The notes: generated by a model not told the origin, from the sequence alone. 64,000 bases of DNA from Oxalobacteraceae bacterium AB_14 (GCA_000381565.1 KB906724.1:428045-492044), one strand, 5' to 3'. Shown: positions 1-8,663, numbered from the stretch's first letter. Made by a program: numbers and translations.

Positions 1-2
1 AT

Positions 3-146
3 CCGAAGAAGGGCAACGCGCTGTGGTTCCTCAATACCGACGACAACCACCAGCCGGACAAGCAGACCTTGCACGGCGGCGCGCCGGTGGTCAGCGGCAC
101 CAAGATCATCGCCAACAAATGGCTGCGGCAAGGGCGCTACGGTTAG
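3..146 (+). CDS. 2OG-Fe(II) oxygenase (prolyl 4-hydroxylase-like), C-terminal fragment
   Basis: This is the last 47 codons of a gene that begins before the window; it is open from the left edge and ends at TAG 144-146. The tail carries the end of a prolyl-4-hydroxylase-type double-stranded beta-helix: a His followed by GGAPVVSGTK and a closing NKWLRQ. In this family the His is the third Fe(II) ligand and the Lys about ten residues later binds the 2-oxoglutarate carboxylate. Substrate and N-terminal domains cannot be seen. The next gene starts 53 bp downstream on the same strand, so co-transcription is possible but unproven. Confidence 0.7.
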   Translation, partial: PKKGNALWFLNTDDNHQPDKQTLHGGAPVVSGTKIIANKWLRQGRYG

Positions 147-199
147 AATGGCGGGCATCGGCACAGACATTGCCCCCCTGTTTTAACCTAGGAACCCCT

Positions 200-1051
200 A
201 TGAGACTCGTTCGTTACGGCCGTCCCGGCAAAGAGAAACCAGGCCTGATCGATGACGAAGGCAAGCTGCGCGACCTGTCCGGCGTGATTGCCGACATCGA
301 CGCGGCGCAGCTGGCGCCGAAGGCGCTGCGCAAGCTGGAGAAGATCCCGCAAGCCTCGCTGCCGCTGGTGCGCGGCAATCCACGCTACGGCGTGCCGCTC
401 GCGCGCGTGGGCAAATTCATCGGCATCGGCCTCAATTATTCGGACCACGCGGCCGAAGCGGGCATGCCGGTCCCGAAGGAGCCGATCGTCTTCATGAAGG
501 CGATTTCCTGCCTGTCCGGCCCGGACGATCCGGTGATGCTGCCGCAAGGTTCGAAGAAGACCGACTGGGAAGTGGAACTGGGCGTGGTGATCGGCACGCG
601 CGCGCAGTACGTCAGCGAGCAGGACGCGCTGAAGTACGTGGCCGGCTATTGCGTGGTCAACGACCTGTCGGAGCGCTCGTTCCAGCTGGAGCGCGGCCCG
701 CAATGGGACAAGGGCAAGGGCTGCGACACCTTCGGCCCGGTCGGCCCGTGGCTGGTGACGCAGGAAGACATCTACGACGTGCAGCAGCTGGACCTGTACC
801 TGGAACTGAACGGCAAGCGCATGCAGACCGGCTGCACCGACACCATGATCTTCTCGGTGGCGCAGATCGTCAGCTACCTGTCGAAGTTCATGACGCTGGA
901 GCCGGGCGACGTGATCGCCACCGGCACGCCGCCGGGCGTGGGCCAGGGCCGCAAGCCGCAGCGCTTCCTCAAGAAGGGCGACGTCCTGCGGCTGGGCATC
1001 GCCGGACTGGGCGAGCAGCAGCAGGACGTCGTCGCCTGGACGGCGCGCTAA
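200..1051 (+). CDS. Fumarylacetoacetate hydrolase (FAH) family protein
   Basis: A 283-residue FAH-superfamily enzyme, a group that includes 2-keto-4-pentenoate hydratases, acylpyruvases and ureidoglycolate lyases. A short N-terminal domain (about 1-65) precedes the catalytic fold. The metal-binding acidic residues are visible as E124 and E126 in DWEVELG and D155 in NDLSER, and the conserved GTPPGVG loop is near residue 250. The ATG at 200 was chosen over further-upstream starts because AGGAA lies about seven bases before it and because the family starts with an MRLVRYG-like segment. The substrate is unknown; members this close to the ureidoglycolate lyase/2-hydroxyhepta-2,4-diene-1,7-dioate isomerase branch are often over-annotated. 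Confidence 0.85.
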   Translation: MRLVRYGRPGKEKPGLIDDEGKLRDLSGVIADIDAAQLAPKALRKLEKIPQASLPLVRGNPRYGVPLARVGKFIGIGLNYSDHAAEAGMPVPKEPIVFMKAISCLSGPDDPVMLPQGSKKTDWEVELGVVIGTRAQYVSEQDALKYVAGYCVVNDLSERSFQLERGPQWDKGKGCDTFGPVGPWLVTQEDIYDVQQLDLYLELNGKRMQTGCTDTMIFSVAQIVSYLSKFMTLEPGDVIATGTPPGVGQGRKPQRFLKKGDVLRLGIAGLGEQQQDVVAWTAR

Positions 1052-1079
1052 CCCCGCACGGCGCGCCGCCGCGGGGGCC

Positions 1080-1095
1080 GACCCCGTTCGGGGTC
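1080..1095. repeat. Perfect inverted repeat GACCCC-GTTC-GGGGTC
   Basis: Six-base arms (1080-1085 and 1090-1095) around the tetraloop GTTC, followed by a second partial copy of the motif (GACCCC at 1096-1101). It lies where two convergent genes meet and overlaps the stop codon of the minus-strand aminotransferase. There is no T-run, so it is more likely a dispersed intergenic palindrome than a canonical terminator, although it could end convergent transcripts. Confidence 0.5.
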
Positions 1096-2452
1096 AGACC
1101 CCTCTCCAGGTGGTGGGGGGGCAGGTCGCGCCGGCCAGCGCCCGCGCCAGGGCGTCGGCCAGCCGGCCGGTGATCTCCGCCAGCTCGGCCTCGGTGGCGA
1201 TGAACGGCGGCGCCAGCAGGATATGGTCGCCGCGCCGGCCGTCGATGGTGCCGCCCATCGGGTACACCATCAAGCCGAGCGCCATGGCCTGCTGCTTGAC
1301 CGCCGCGTGCAGCTGGCAGGCCGGATCGAAGGGTTGCTTGCTGCCGCGGTCGCGCACCAGCTCCAATGCCAGCAGCATGCCGCGCCCGCGGATGTCGCCC
1401 ACGTGCGGATGGTCGCCGAACGCCTCGCGCAGCATGCGGCGGAAGGCGGCGCCGCGCACCGTGACGGCGCCCAGCAAACTATCCCTCTGGATCACCTTCT
1501 GCACCGCCAGCGCGGCGGCGGCGGCCACCGGGTGCCCCATGTAGGTGTGGCCGTGCTGGAAGGCGCCGCTGCCCTCGCGCAGGCGCCGCAGCACATGCTG
1601 GCGCGCCAGCACCGCGCCGATCGGCTGGTAGCCGGCGCCCAGGCCCTTGCCCAGCACCACCAGGTCCGGCAGCACGCCCTCCTGTTCGAACGCGTACAGC
1701 GTGCCGGTGCGGCCCATGCCGCACATGACTTCATCGAGGATCAGCAGGATGCCGTGCTGGTCGCACAGCTTGCGCACGCCGCGGAAGTAGCCGGGCGTGG
1801 GCGGCACCGCGCCGGCGGTGGCGCCGACCACCGTCTCGGCGACGAAGCCGATGATGTGCTCGGGGCCGTGTTCGACGATGGTCGCCTCCACCTCGGCCAG
1901 CAGGGCGGCGGTGTAGTCCTCGCTGCTCTGGCCGTCGGCTCGGTCGCGGTATTCGTAGCAGGGGGCGACGCGCGGCACCGCCATCAGCAGCGGCTGGAAC
2001 GGGCGGCGGCGCCATTCGTTGCCGCCGATGGCCAGCGCGCCCAGCGTGTTGCCGTGGTAGCTCTGGCGGCGGGCGATGAACAGGCCGCGCTGCGGCTGTC
2101 CGGCTTCGACCCAGTACTGGCGCGCCAGCTTGAGGGCGGTCTCCATCGCTTCCGAACCGCCCGACACCAGGTAGACGTGGTCGAGGTCGCCGGGGGCGTC
2201 GTTGGCCAGGCGGCTGGCCAGTTCCTCGGCGGCGTCGCAGCTGAAGAAGGCGGTGTGGGCGTAGGCGTTGCGGTCGATCTGGGCGTGCATGGCGGCCAGC
2301 ACGTCGGGATGGGCGTGGCCCAGCGAGGAGACGGCGGCGCCGCCACTGGCGTCGAGATAGCTGCGGCCCTGGCTGTCGCGCACGGTCAGGCCGGCGGCGC
2401 CGACGGCCAGCGGCGGCGCGCGGCGCAGGTTGCGGTGGATGATGTGGCTCAT
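1094..2452 (-). CDS. Class III PLP-dependent aminotransferase
   Basis: A 452-residue fold-type I, class III aminotransferase of the group annotated as aspartate aminotransferase family or omega-amino acid:pyruvate transaminase-like. Visible landmarks are the N-terminal DASGGAAVSSLGHAHP segment, the SGGSEAME PLP-phosphate loop (about 97-104), the D240-E241 pair in LILDEVMCGMGRTG, and the PLP Schiff-base lysine K269 in VLGKGLGAGYQPIGAV. Length is normal for the family. The gene stands alone on the minus strand, convergent with the FAH gene and divergent from the CMD gene. The amino donor cannot be assigned from sequence. Confidence 0.85.
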   Translation of the reverse strand: MSHIIHRNLRRAPPLAVGAAGLTVRDSQGRSYLDASGGAAVSSLGHAHPDVLAAMHAQIDRNAYAHTAFFSCDAAEELASRLANDAPGDLDHVYLVSGGSEAMETALKLARQYWVEAGQPQRGLFIARRQSYHGNTLGALAIGGNEWRRRPFQPLLMAVPRVAPCYEYRDRADGQSSEDYTAALLAEVEATIVEHGPEHIIGFVAETVVGATAGAVPPTPGYFRGVRKLCDQHGILLILDEVMCGMGRTGTLYAFEQEGVLPDLVVLGKGLGAGYQPIGAVLARQHVLRRLREGSGAFQHGHTYMGHPVAAAAALAVQKVIQRDSLLGAVTVRGAAFRRMLREAFGDHPHVGDIRGRGMLLALELVRDRGSKQPFDPACQLHAAVKQQAMALGLMVYPMGGTIDGRRGDHILLAPPFIATEAELAEITGRLADALARALAGATCPPTTWRGV

Positions 2453-2571
2453 GGCGTCCTTTCGGTCAGGGTGACGAAGAGCAGACGATAGCCGCGATCG
2501 GCTTGTGTTCTGTTGATCTATCCCGCACCATGGGCGAATAATTGACCAGGACGCCAGCAGGAGTGACAGCG

Positions 2572-3144
2572 ATGACCGACCGTTTGGGAGCCATACCGTT
2601 TGCCGACATGAGCGCGGCCCAGCAGGTGGCGGCGCAGGCCGTGATCGACGGCCCGCGCGGGGCCTTGTACGGGCCGTTTGTGCCGCTGATCCGCAGCCCG
2701 GAGCTGATGGCGGCGGCGCAGCGCATGGGCGAGTACCTGCGCTACCGCAGCGCGATCGGCACGCGGCTGACGGAGCTGGCGATCCTGGTGACGGCGCGCC
2801 AGTGGAGCCAGCAGGTGGAGTGGGCGATCCACGAACCGATCGCGCGCCAGTACGGCGTTTCAGACGGGGTGGTGGCGGCGGTGGCGGCGCAGCGGCGGCC
2901 GGACGGCATGGCGGCCGACGAGGCGCTGGTGCACGATTTCTGCATCCAGCTGCACCAGCGGCAGCGGGTCGACGACGCCACCTACGCGGCGGCGCTGGCG
3001 GCCTTCGGCGAGCACGGGGTGGTGGACCTGATGGGCATCAACGGCTACTACACCTTCCTGGCGATGGTGATGAACGCCGCGCAGACGGCGGTGCCGGCCT
3101 CGCCGGCCGCGCCGCTGCCTGATTTGCCTGGCGGCCCTTCGTAA
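2572..3144 (+). CDS. Carboxymuconolactone decarboxylase (CMD/AhpD-like) family protein
   Basis: A 190-residue all-helical protein of the CMD family, which includes gamma-carboxymuconolactone decarboxylases and AhpD-type peroxidase partners. It resembles the group with the pattern pelM...-ylRy...-lselailvtar-...-W..HeP-A near residues 50-110 (ELAILVTARQWSQQVEWAIHEP). It lacks the CxxC redox pair of AhpD, so a peroxidase role is unlikely and the reaction is unknown. The ATG at 2572 has CAGGAG eight bases upstream; a TTG ten codons earlier (2542) is a weaker choice. It is divergent from the aminotransferase with about 120 bp between starts. Confidence 0.75.
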   Translation: MTDRLGAIPFADMSAAQQVAAQAVIDGPRGALYGPFVPLIRSPELMAAAQRMGEYLRYRSAIGTRLTELAILVTARQWSQQVEWAIHEPIARQYGVSDGVVAAVAAQRRPDGMAADEALVHDFCIQLHQRQRVDDATYAAALAAFGEHGVVDLMGINGYYTFLAMVMNAAQTAVPASPAAPLPDLPGGPS

Positions 3145-3211
3145 GATCCAGCACCGGCTATTTCTCCCTCTGTCGTCCGCTATACTAAGTGCATATCGAA
3201 AGGAGATCGGC

Positions 3212-3517
3212 ATGGACACGATAGGCGTCAAGGAAGCGGTCAAGGCTGCCAAGAATTGCTTGCTTGAATTGTATGCTGATGATCCTCCGAAAGCGTTGGC
3301 CCTGGAGGAGATCGAGAAAGTGAATCAGGGTGGGCGGGACCTATGGGCTGTTACTCTGGGCTTTCACCGGCAAAAATCAGTCATTCCCAACACTTCAAAT
3401 AATTTGAATTCGATCTATTTGCCGCCGCCGGTACTTGAAAATCGCGTCTACAAGACAGTGTTTATCGATGCGGGAACGGCAGATTTCGTTAAGATGGACA
3501 TCCGTTTGGTGCAATGA
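3212..3517 (+). CDS. Small hypothetical protein, first gene of a PIN-domain module
   Basis: A 101-residue acidic protein not recognised as a named family. A helical N-terminus (KEAVKAAKNCLLELYADD) leads into beta-rich sequence with alternating hydrophobics (LWAVTLGFHRQ ... RVYKTVFIDAGTADFVKMDIR), reminiscent of a PepSY- or cystatin-like helix-plus-sheet fold; that is an impression only. AAGGAG lies seven bases before the ATG, with a TATACT -10-like element at 3181-3186. The stop overlaps the start of the PIN gene (ATGA, 3514-3517), so translation is probably coupled. Composition is clearly less GC-rich than the flanking genes, which suggests acquisition. Position suggests an antitoxin-like or accessory partner; this is not shown. 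Confidence 0.6.
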   Translation: MDTIGVKEAVKAAKNCLLELYADDPPKALALEEIEKVNQGGRDLWAVTLGFHRQKSVIPNTSNNLNSIYLPPPVLENRVYKTVFIDAGTADFVKMDIRLVQ

Positions 3518-4041
3518 TGGCCGGACTCGAGCAATCGCTGCTGGCGCTGGTGGGTAAGCACGCCGCTCGGGGTGTCTTGGTCGATACCAATGTTTTGCTC
3601 CTCTATCTTTTTGGGAGATACCAGCCCGCATCGATAGGAAGCAAGCGGTTGGAAAAATATGGGCGCGATGATGCGACGCTGCTGATACAGTTTCTGGCGC
3701 GCTTTCAGCGCATACTGACAACACAACATGTATTGGCTGAAACCAGCAATTTGGCACGGCAAATTGTCACCGGTAGCCGGCGGACTGAATTGTCGCTTCA
3801 GTTACATCCGTTGTTTTGTCTCGACACGCCAGCCTCGTTCCAGCCATGCGTGGTTGATGGCGCGCAAATAGACGCGGCGGTGTTTGCGAAGTTGGGATTA
3901 ACGGACTCCGGTTTGACGACGTTGGTGCGAACGGATGTCTTGCTATTGACTGACGATCTGGACTTATATGTGGTGGCGGTGACCGGTGGCGGCGATGCCA
4001 TCAATTTTACGCATATGAGAGAGGCCGCAGGCACTGTGTAG
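3514..4041 (+). CDS. PIN-domain-like protein (putative RNase)
   Basis: A 175-residue protein with the spaced acidic residues of the PIN nuclease fold: D24 in VLVDTNVLLLYLFG, E76 in VLAETSNLA, D131 in GLTDSGL and the D147/D148 pair in LLTDDLDLY. PIN domains bind Mg2+/Mn2+ through these residues and cut RNA, most often as VapC-type toxins or in rRNA processing. The protein is longer than a typical VapC (about 130 aa) and has an insert between about residues 36 and 68. It overlaps the preceding small gene by four bases. It could be a toxin, a nucleotide-processing enzyme or a defence component. The PIN call is fairly secure; the role is not. Confidence 0.7.
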   Translation: MMAGLEQSLLALVGKHAARGVLVDTNVLLLYLFGRYQPASIGSKRLEKYGRDDATLLIQFLARFQRILTTQHVLAETSNLARQIVTGSRRTELSLQLHPLFCLDTPASFQPCVVDGAQIDAAVFAKLGLTDSGLTTLVRTDVLLLTDDLDLYVVAVTGGGDAINFTHMREAAGTV

Positions 4042-4061
4042 TTCCTGCGGCGATGGGAGGA

Positions 4062-4730
4062 TCAGGCCAGCACGTTTTTCAGCCAGGCGCTGATGTGGTC
4101 CACTTCTTCCTGGCACAGCGAGTGCTGCATCGGGTAGTCGTGCCATTCGACGCTGTAGCCCAGTTGCTGGAGCAGGTCGCGTGACTGTTCGGCGCGGGCC
4201 AGCGGGATCACCGGGTCCATGCGGCCGTGCACCATGAAGATCGGCGTGGCCAGGCTGGCTGCCGTGTGCTCGGCGGCGGCCTTGGCGGCGATCGGCACAT
4301 AGCCCGACAAACACATCAGGCCGGCCAGCTTTTCCTGCAGGCGCATGCCGGTCTGCAGCGTCATCGCGCAGCCCTGCGAGAAGCCGGCCAGGATGATGCG
4401 CCCGGCCGGGATGCCGCGCGCCTTTTCACGCTCGATCAGCGCCTCCACCTTGGCTTGCGAGGCGCGCAGGCCGGCTTCGTCTTCCTGGCGGCCCAGGTCG
4501 CTGGCGACGATGTCGTACCAGGCCCGCATCACGTAGCCGTTGTTGATGGTCACCGGCATGGTGTCGGCGTTGGGGAAGATGAAGCGGATCGCCGGCAGGC
4601 CGCGCAGGTCGAGCTCGTGCACCATGGGCACGAAGTCGTTGGCGTCGGCGCCCAGGCCGTGCATCCAGATGATGGCCACGCTCGGGTTGGCGCCGGTTTC
4701 TTTTTCGATGGTTTGCAGCAGGGTGCTCAT
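4062..4730 (-). CDS. Carboxylesterase/phospholipase-family alpha/beta hydrolase
   Basis: A 222-residue serine hydrolase of the carboxylesterase II/acyl-protein thioesterase-like family (Abhydrolase_2; YpfH and EstB relatives). The catalytic triad is readable: S118 in AGFSQGCAM, D172 in GRMDPVIPL and H203 in MQHSLC. The oxyanion-hole HGLGADAND is at 24-32. No signal peptide is present, so it is cytoplasmic. The ATG at 4730 was chosen because GAGGAC precedes it and because it starts eight bases after the mog stop codon. It is the last gene of a yjgA-mog-esterase operon. The physiological ester is unknown. Confidence 0.88.
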   Translation of the reverse strand: MSTLLQTIEKETGANPSVAIIWMHGLGADANDFVPMVHELDLRGLPAIRFIFPNADTMPVTINNGYVMRAWYDIVASDLGRQEDEAGLRASQAKVEALIEREKARGIPAGRIILAGFSQGCAMTLQTGMRLQEKLAGLMCLSGYVPIAAKAAAEHTAASLATPIFMVHGRMDPVIPLARAEQSRDLLQQLGYSVEWHDYPMQHSLCQEEVDHISAWLKNVLA

Positions 4731-4738
4731 GGGCGTCC

Positions 4739-5347
4739 TCAAGGTTGGGGGCGTAGCGCGGATTTGGGGCGGAAGGCCTGGCACACGGCCGGGTCGGTTT
4801 CCATATAGGGACCGCCGATCAGGTCGACGCAGTAGGGCACGGCGGCAAAGATGCCGCCCACCAGCACGGCGCCGGCCGCGTCCTTCAGGCCGCCCAGCGT
4901 TTCGGCGATGGCCTTGGGCTGGCCGGGCAGGTTCAGCACCAGCGCGGCGTGATCGACGATTTCGCGGATCACGGCGGTTTGGCGCGACAGGATCGCGGTC
5001 GGCACGAAGTGCAGGCTGATCTGGCGCATTTGCTCGCCGAAGCCGGGCATCTCCTTGGTGCCGATGGATAAAGTCGCCTCGGGCGTGACGTCGCGCCGCG
5101 CCGGGCCGGTGCCGCCGGTGGTCAGCACCAGGTGGCAGCGGGCGACGTCGACCAGTTCGGTCAGCGTGGCTTCGATTTGCGCGCGTTCGTCGGCGATCAG
5201 GCGGGTTTCAACTCGGTAGGGCGTGGTCAGGGCGCGCGCCAGCCAGTCTTGCAGGGCCGGCAGGCCCAGGTCCTGGTAGACGCCGCCGCTGGCGCGGTCG
5301 GAGACCGACACCAGGCCGATCACCAGGGTGTCGGCATTACTCGTCAT
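4739..5347 (-). CDS. mog: Molybdopterin adenylyltransferase (Mog/MoaB family)
   Basis: A 202-residue MoaB/Mog-fold enzyme that adenylylates molybdopterin before molybdenum insertion in molybdenum-cofactor synthesis. Signature loops are VSVSDRASGG near the N-terminus, LTTGGTGPARRDVTPEAT (about 93-110) and the later LPGQPKA segment. The SDRAS start and the substrate-binding TTGGTG loop are typical of Mog. Its 5' end overlaps the yjgA 3' end by 11 bp and the esterase follows closely, so the three genes are probably one transcript. No other moa or moe gene lies in the window. Confidence 0.88.
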   Translation of the reverse strand: MTSNADTLVIGLVSVSDRASGGVYQDLGLPALQDWLARALTTPYRVETRLIADERAQIEATLTELVDVARCHLVLTTGGTGPARRDVTPEATLSIGTKEMPGFGEQMRQISLHFVPTAILSRQTAVIREIVDHAALVLNLPGQPKAIAETLGGLKDAAGAVLVGGIFAAVPYCVDLIGGPYMETDPAVCQAFRPKSALRPQP

Positions 5348-5933
5348 CGGACTCGCTGTCTTGGTCGTCAGTCTCGGCGGCGGCCTTGCCCTTTTTGGAC
5401 TCGATCTGCTTGAGGATCTGGAAGATTTCGCGGAAGGCTTTCGGCGGCTTGTTCTCGGCCTGTTCCTTGCGGGCGTTGCGGATCAGGGTGCGCAGGTGCT
5501 GCACGTCCAGCTCCGGGTTCTCTTCCAGCAGCACGGTCAGCGCCTTGTCGTCGACCAGCAGCTTGTCGCGGCGGCGTTCCAGCGCGTGCATGGCGGCCGT
5601 CTCCGACTTGGAGGCGCCCTTCCAGCTGTCGATGGTTTGCTGGATCACGGCCACTTCGGCCTCGTCCAGGGTGCGCATCTTCTTGCCGACGTACTGCATC
5701 TGGCGGCGGCGGCCCTCGTGATTGGTGATCTGCTGGCAGGCCAGGATGGCTTCCAGCACGTCCTCCGGCATCGGCACCCGCTTGACGCGGTCGCGCGGGG
5801 CTTCGACCAGGGTTTCTCCCATCTTCTGCAGGGCGTCCGACTGGCGTTTAAGCTCGGTCTTGGACGGGCGTTCGTATTCTTGTTCGAATTCGGTGGAGCT
5901 GAAGCCGACGGCTCCGCGGTTGGGATTTACCAT
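5337..5933 (-). CDS. yjgA: Ribosome-associated protein YjgA/DarP (DUF615)
   Basis: A 198-residue, strongly helical and charged DUF615 protein. E. coli YjgA (DarP) binds late 50S precursors and helps mature the peptidyl-transferase centre. The family pattern is clear: ERPSKTELKRQSDALQKMG at 21-39, a central RRRQMQYVGKKMR, and the HLRTLIRNARKE motif near residue 156. The C-terminus is an acidic tail. The ATG at 5933 was chosen because family members start just before a short acidic segment and the KTELKR motif; upstream in-frame sequence enters the divergent pmbA gene. It is head-to-head with pmbA, a pairing conserved in many proteobacteria. Confidence 0.9.
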   Translation of the reverse strand: MVNPNRGAVGFSSTEFEQEYERPSKTELKRQSDALQKMGETLVEAPRDRVKRVPMPEDVLEAILACQQITNHEGRRRQMQYVGKKMRTLDEAEVAVIQQTIDSWKGASKSETAAMHALERRRDKLLVDDKALTVLLEENPELDVQHLRTLIRNARKEQAENKPPKAFREIFQILKQIESKKGKAAAETDDQDSESDDE

Positions 5934-6027
5934 AATATTAACTTTCGGTTCGGCACGTGGCCGCACCTGTAAACTGTAAACGACTGCTATGATACCTGTT
6001 TTAGTGGCCACCCGAAGATTACAGCCC

Positions 6028-7380
6028 ATGAGCGATACCCATTTTACCCACACCCAGGACCAGTTGAAGCAGCTCGCACGCGATGTGCTGGCGTTCGCCA
6101 AGGAGCAGGGCGGCACCGATTGCGCCGTCGAAATCAGCGAAGGCAGCGGCTTGTCGGTGTCGGTACGCAAGAGCAAAATCGAGACCATCGAGCAAAACAA
6201 GGACAAGGGCATGGGGGTGACGGTGTTCATCGGCCAGCGCCGCGGCAACGCCAGCACCTCGGACTTTTCGCCCGCCGCGCTGAAGGCGACGGTGGAGGCG
6301 GCCTACAACATCGCCCGCTTCACCGCCGACGACGACTGCGCCGGCCTGGCCGACGCCGACCAGCTGGAACTGGCGCCGCGCGACCTGAAGCTGTTCTATC
6401 CGTGGGATATCTCGACCGCCGACGCGGTGACCTTGGCGCAGCGCGCCGAGGCGGCCGGCTTCGACGTCGATCCGCGCGTGACCAATTCGGAAGGCGCCGG
6501 CGTGCACGTGCAGCAGTCGCACTTCGTGGCGGCCAACTCGCGCGGCTTCATCGGCGGCTATCCTTATTCGCGCCACACCTTGTCGGTGGCGATGATCGCC
6601 GGCAAGGGCTCGAAGATGCAGCGCGACGACTGGTACACCTCGGTGCGCGACGCGAAGAAAATGTCGGCGCCGGAGGCGATCGGCCGTTACGCGGCCGAGC
6701 GCGCGCTGGCGCGCCTGAACGCGCGCACCATCGACACCCGCACCTGCCCGGTGCTGTTCGAGGCGCCGCTGGCGGCCGGCCTGCTGGGCGCCTTCGTGCA
6801 GGCGACCTCGGGCGGCGCGCTGTACCGCAAGTCCAGCTTTCTGCTCGACTCGCTGGGCAAGCAGGTGCTGCCGAAACATATCCAGATCAAGGAAGATCCG
6901 CACGTGGTCGGCGGCGTCGGCTCGGCCCCGTTCGACGAGGAGGGCGTGCGCACCGTCAAGCGCGACGTGGTCAAGGATGGCGTGGTGCAGGGCTATTTCC
7001 TGTCGACCTATTCGGCCCGCAAGCTGGGCATGACCACCACCGGCAACGCCGGCGGTTCGCACAACCTGTCGCTGACCTCGACGCTGACCAGGAAGGGCGA
7101 CGACTTCGCCGCCATGCTGCGCAAGATGGGCACCGGCCTGCTGGTGACCGAGCTGATGGGCCAGGGCACCAACTATGTGACGGGCGATTATTCGCGCGGC
7201 GCGTCCGGCTACTGGGTCGAGAACGGCGTGATCCAGTATCCGGTGGAGGAGATCACCATCGCCGGCAACATGAAGGACATGCTGGCGCAGATCGTCGCCG
7301 TCGGCGCCGACGTGCTGGTGCGCGGCACCAAGCAGACCGGCTCCATCCTGATCGAAAACATGGTGGTGGCCGGCGGCTGA
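6028..7380 (+). CDS. pmbA: Metalloprotease PmbA/TldE
   Basis: A 450-residue TldE/PmbA protein, the partner of TldD in a heterodimeric zinc protease that trims peptide antibiotics such as microcin B17 and unfolded peptides. Recognisable parts are the VSVRKSKIETIEQNKDKGMGV segment near residue 40, the GNAGGSHNL region and the C-terminal VRGTKQTGSILIENMVVAGG. TldE supplies no HExxH, as expected for this subunit. Length matches the family. The ATG at 6028 was preferred to 5989 because it starts at the family N-terminus. tldD is not in this window. Confidence 0.92.
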   Translation: MSDTHFTHTQDQLKQLARDVLAFAKEQGGTDCAVEISEGSGLSVSVRKSKIETIEQNKDKGMGVTVFIGQRRGNASTSDFSPAALKATVEAAYNIARFTADDDCAGLADADQLELAPRDLKLFYPWDISTADAVTLAQRAEAAGFDVDPRVTNSEGAGVHVQQSHFVAANSRGFIGGYPYSRHTLSVAMIAGKGSKMQRDDWYTSVRDAKKMSAPEAIGRYAAERALARLNARTIDTRTCPVLFEAPLAAGLLGAFVQATSGGALYRKSSFLLDSLGKQVLPKHIQIKEDPHVVGGVGSAPFDEEGVRTVKRDVVKDGVVQGYFLSTYSARKLGMTTTGNAGGSHNLSLTSTLTRKGDDFAAMLRKMGTGLLVTELMGQGTNYVTGDYSRGASGYWVENGVIQYPVEEITIAGNMKDMLAQIVAVGADVLVRGTKQTGSILIENMVVAGG

Positions 7381-7532
7381 TCGCCGCCTATTCCCGCTTG
7401 CAGTGCGCGCTTGACGGCAGCCCGCAAGCGACCAGCCTGCCGACGCGGCCAGGTCGATCAGGCCGGGGAAGGTGGTGCCGGCGTCCAGCAACTGCGGCGG
7501 CGACCTTGTCGCGCCGCCGGGATGGGTTCAGC

Positions 7533-8663
7533 TTACTGTTGTGCCAGCAGCGATTGCAGCACCGGCTGCAACACCGACTTGCCCAGTTCGGCGCTGCGGG
7601 CGCCGTTCCAGCCGGTGTCCGGGTCCGGATCGTTGGCGTTGTCCTTGAACGGCATTTCCAAGGTCAGCGACAGGCAGCCGAAGGCGTGGGTGATATGCGG
7701 CGAGCCCATGGTCAGGGTTTCGTCGGTGTACGGCGTTTCGCCGTAGCCGTAATCGTCCTGGAAGTCCGGGCTGGCGATCAGGAAATTGTCGATGAAGTAT
7801 TGCTGCGCTTCTTCCTGGTCCGGCGTGAAGGTCGGCAGCGACTCGCTGCCCGCCACGAACACGTAAGGCAGGCCTTCGTCGCCGTGGATGTCCAGGCACA
7901 GGTCGCAGCCGATTTCCAGCATCTTGTTCTTGACCAGGAACACTTCCGGGCTGCGTTCCATGGTCGGGTTCAGCCATTCGCGGTTCAGGTTGGCGCCGGC
8001 GGCGTTGGTGCGCAGGTTGCCGCGCACCGAGCCGTCCGGGTTCATGTTCGGCACCACATAGAACACGGCTTCCTTCAGGCACTGGCGGCCGAACGGGTTG
8101 GCCGGGTCCAGCAGCGCCTCGACCATGCCTTCGACGAACCACTCGGCCATCGTCTCGCCCGGATGCTGGCGGGCGATGACCCAGACCTTTTGCTCCGCTT
8201 CCGGATCGCCGATGACCAGCATGTTCAGGTCGCGGCCGTCGATGGTGCTGCCCAGGTCGACCAGCTTGACCAGCGGCGACAGTTGCGCGTTGTCCAGCAG
8301 CGACAGGTGGCGTTCCCACGAGTACGGCTCGAAATAGGCGTAGTAGACGCTGTCGTATTCCGGCGTGTGGTTGATGGTCATGACGCTGCCGTCATAGGTG
8401 GTCGGCACGCGGAACCAGTTGTCGCGGTCGTAGCTGGCGACGGCCTGGTAGTCCTTCCAGCCGTCCGGATAGGCGGCGCTGCCGGCGTTCAGGAAGCGCA
8501 GCGCCAGCGGCGTGTTCTGCGCGCCCTGCACGCGGAAATAAAACCATTGGGTGATGTCCGCGTGCGAGTCCTTGCGGATGTTCAGGTCGATGGCGGCCGG
8601 ATCGTCGGCACGCAGGACCTCGATGGCGCCGGCGTCGAATTGCTGGCTGATTTTGATAGACAT
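7533..8663 (-). CDS. M14-family zinc carboxypeptidase (cytosolic carboxypeptidase-like)
   Basis: A 376-residue M14 peptidase of the bacterial cytosolic-carboxypeptidase type (AGBL/CCP-like; structures exist for Pseudomonas and Burkholderia members). An N-terminal beta-sandwich domain (about 1-125) precedes the catalytic domain. Zinc ligands are H167 and E170 in ARQHPGETMAEW and H260 in DIHGDEG; the catalytic Glu is E336 in LTLEMPF; NPDGSVRGNLRTN is the substrate-binding stretch. No signal peptide is visible, fitting a cytoplasmic enzyme. It stands alone between pmbA (convergent, 152 bp apart) and paaX. Its natural substrate in bacteria is not known. Confidence 0.87.
   Translation of the reverse strand: MSIKISQQFDAGAIEVLRADDPAAIDLNIRKDSHADITQWFYFRVQGAQNTPLALRFLNAGSAAYPDGWKDYQAVASYDRDNWFRVPTTYDGSVMTINHTPEYDSVYYAYFEPYSWERHLSLLDNAQLSPLVKLVDLGSTIDGRDLNMLVIGDPEAEQKVWVIARQHPGETMAEWFVEGMVEALLDPANPFGRQCLKEAVFYVVPNMNPDGSVRGNLRTNAAGANLNREWLNPTMERSPEVFLVKNKMLEIGCDLCLDIHGDEGLPYVFVAGSESLPTFTPDQEEAQQYFIDNFLIASPDFQDDYGYGETPYTDETLTMGSPHITHAFGCLSLTLEMPFKDNANDPDPDTGWNGARSAELGKSVLQPVLQSLLAQQ

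Noticed and set aside
3395..3762. Minus-strand open frames opposite the PIN module
   Set aside because: They overlap the better supported plus-strand pair, which has ribosome-binding sites, coupled translation and PIN motifs.
6019..7491. 490-codon frame antisense to pmbA
   Set aside because: Shadow of the pmbA codon pattern with His/Arg-rich nonsense sequence.
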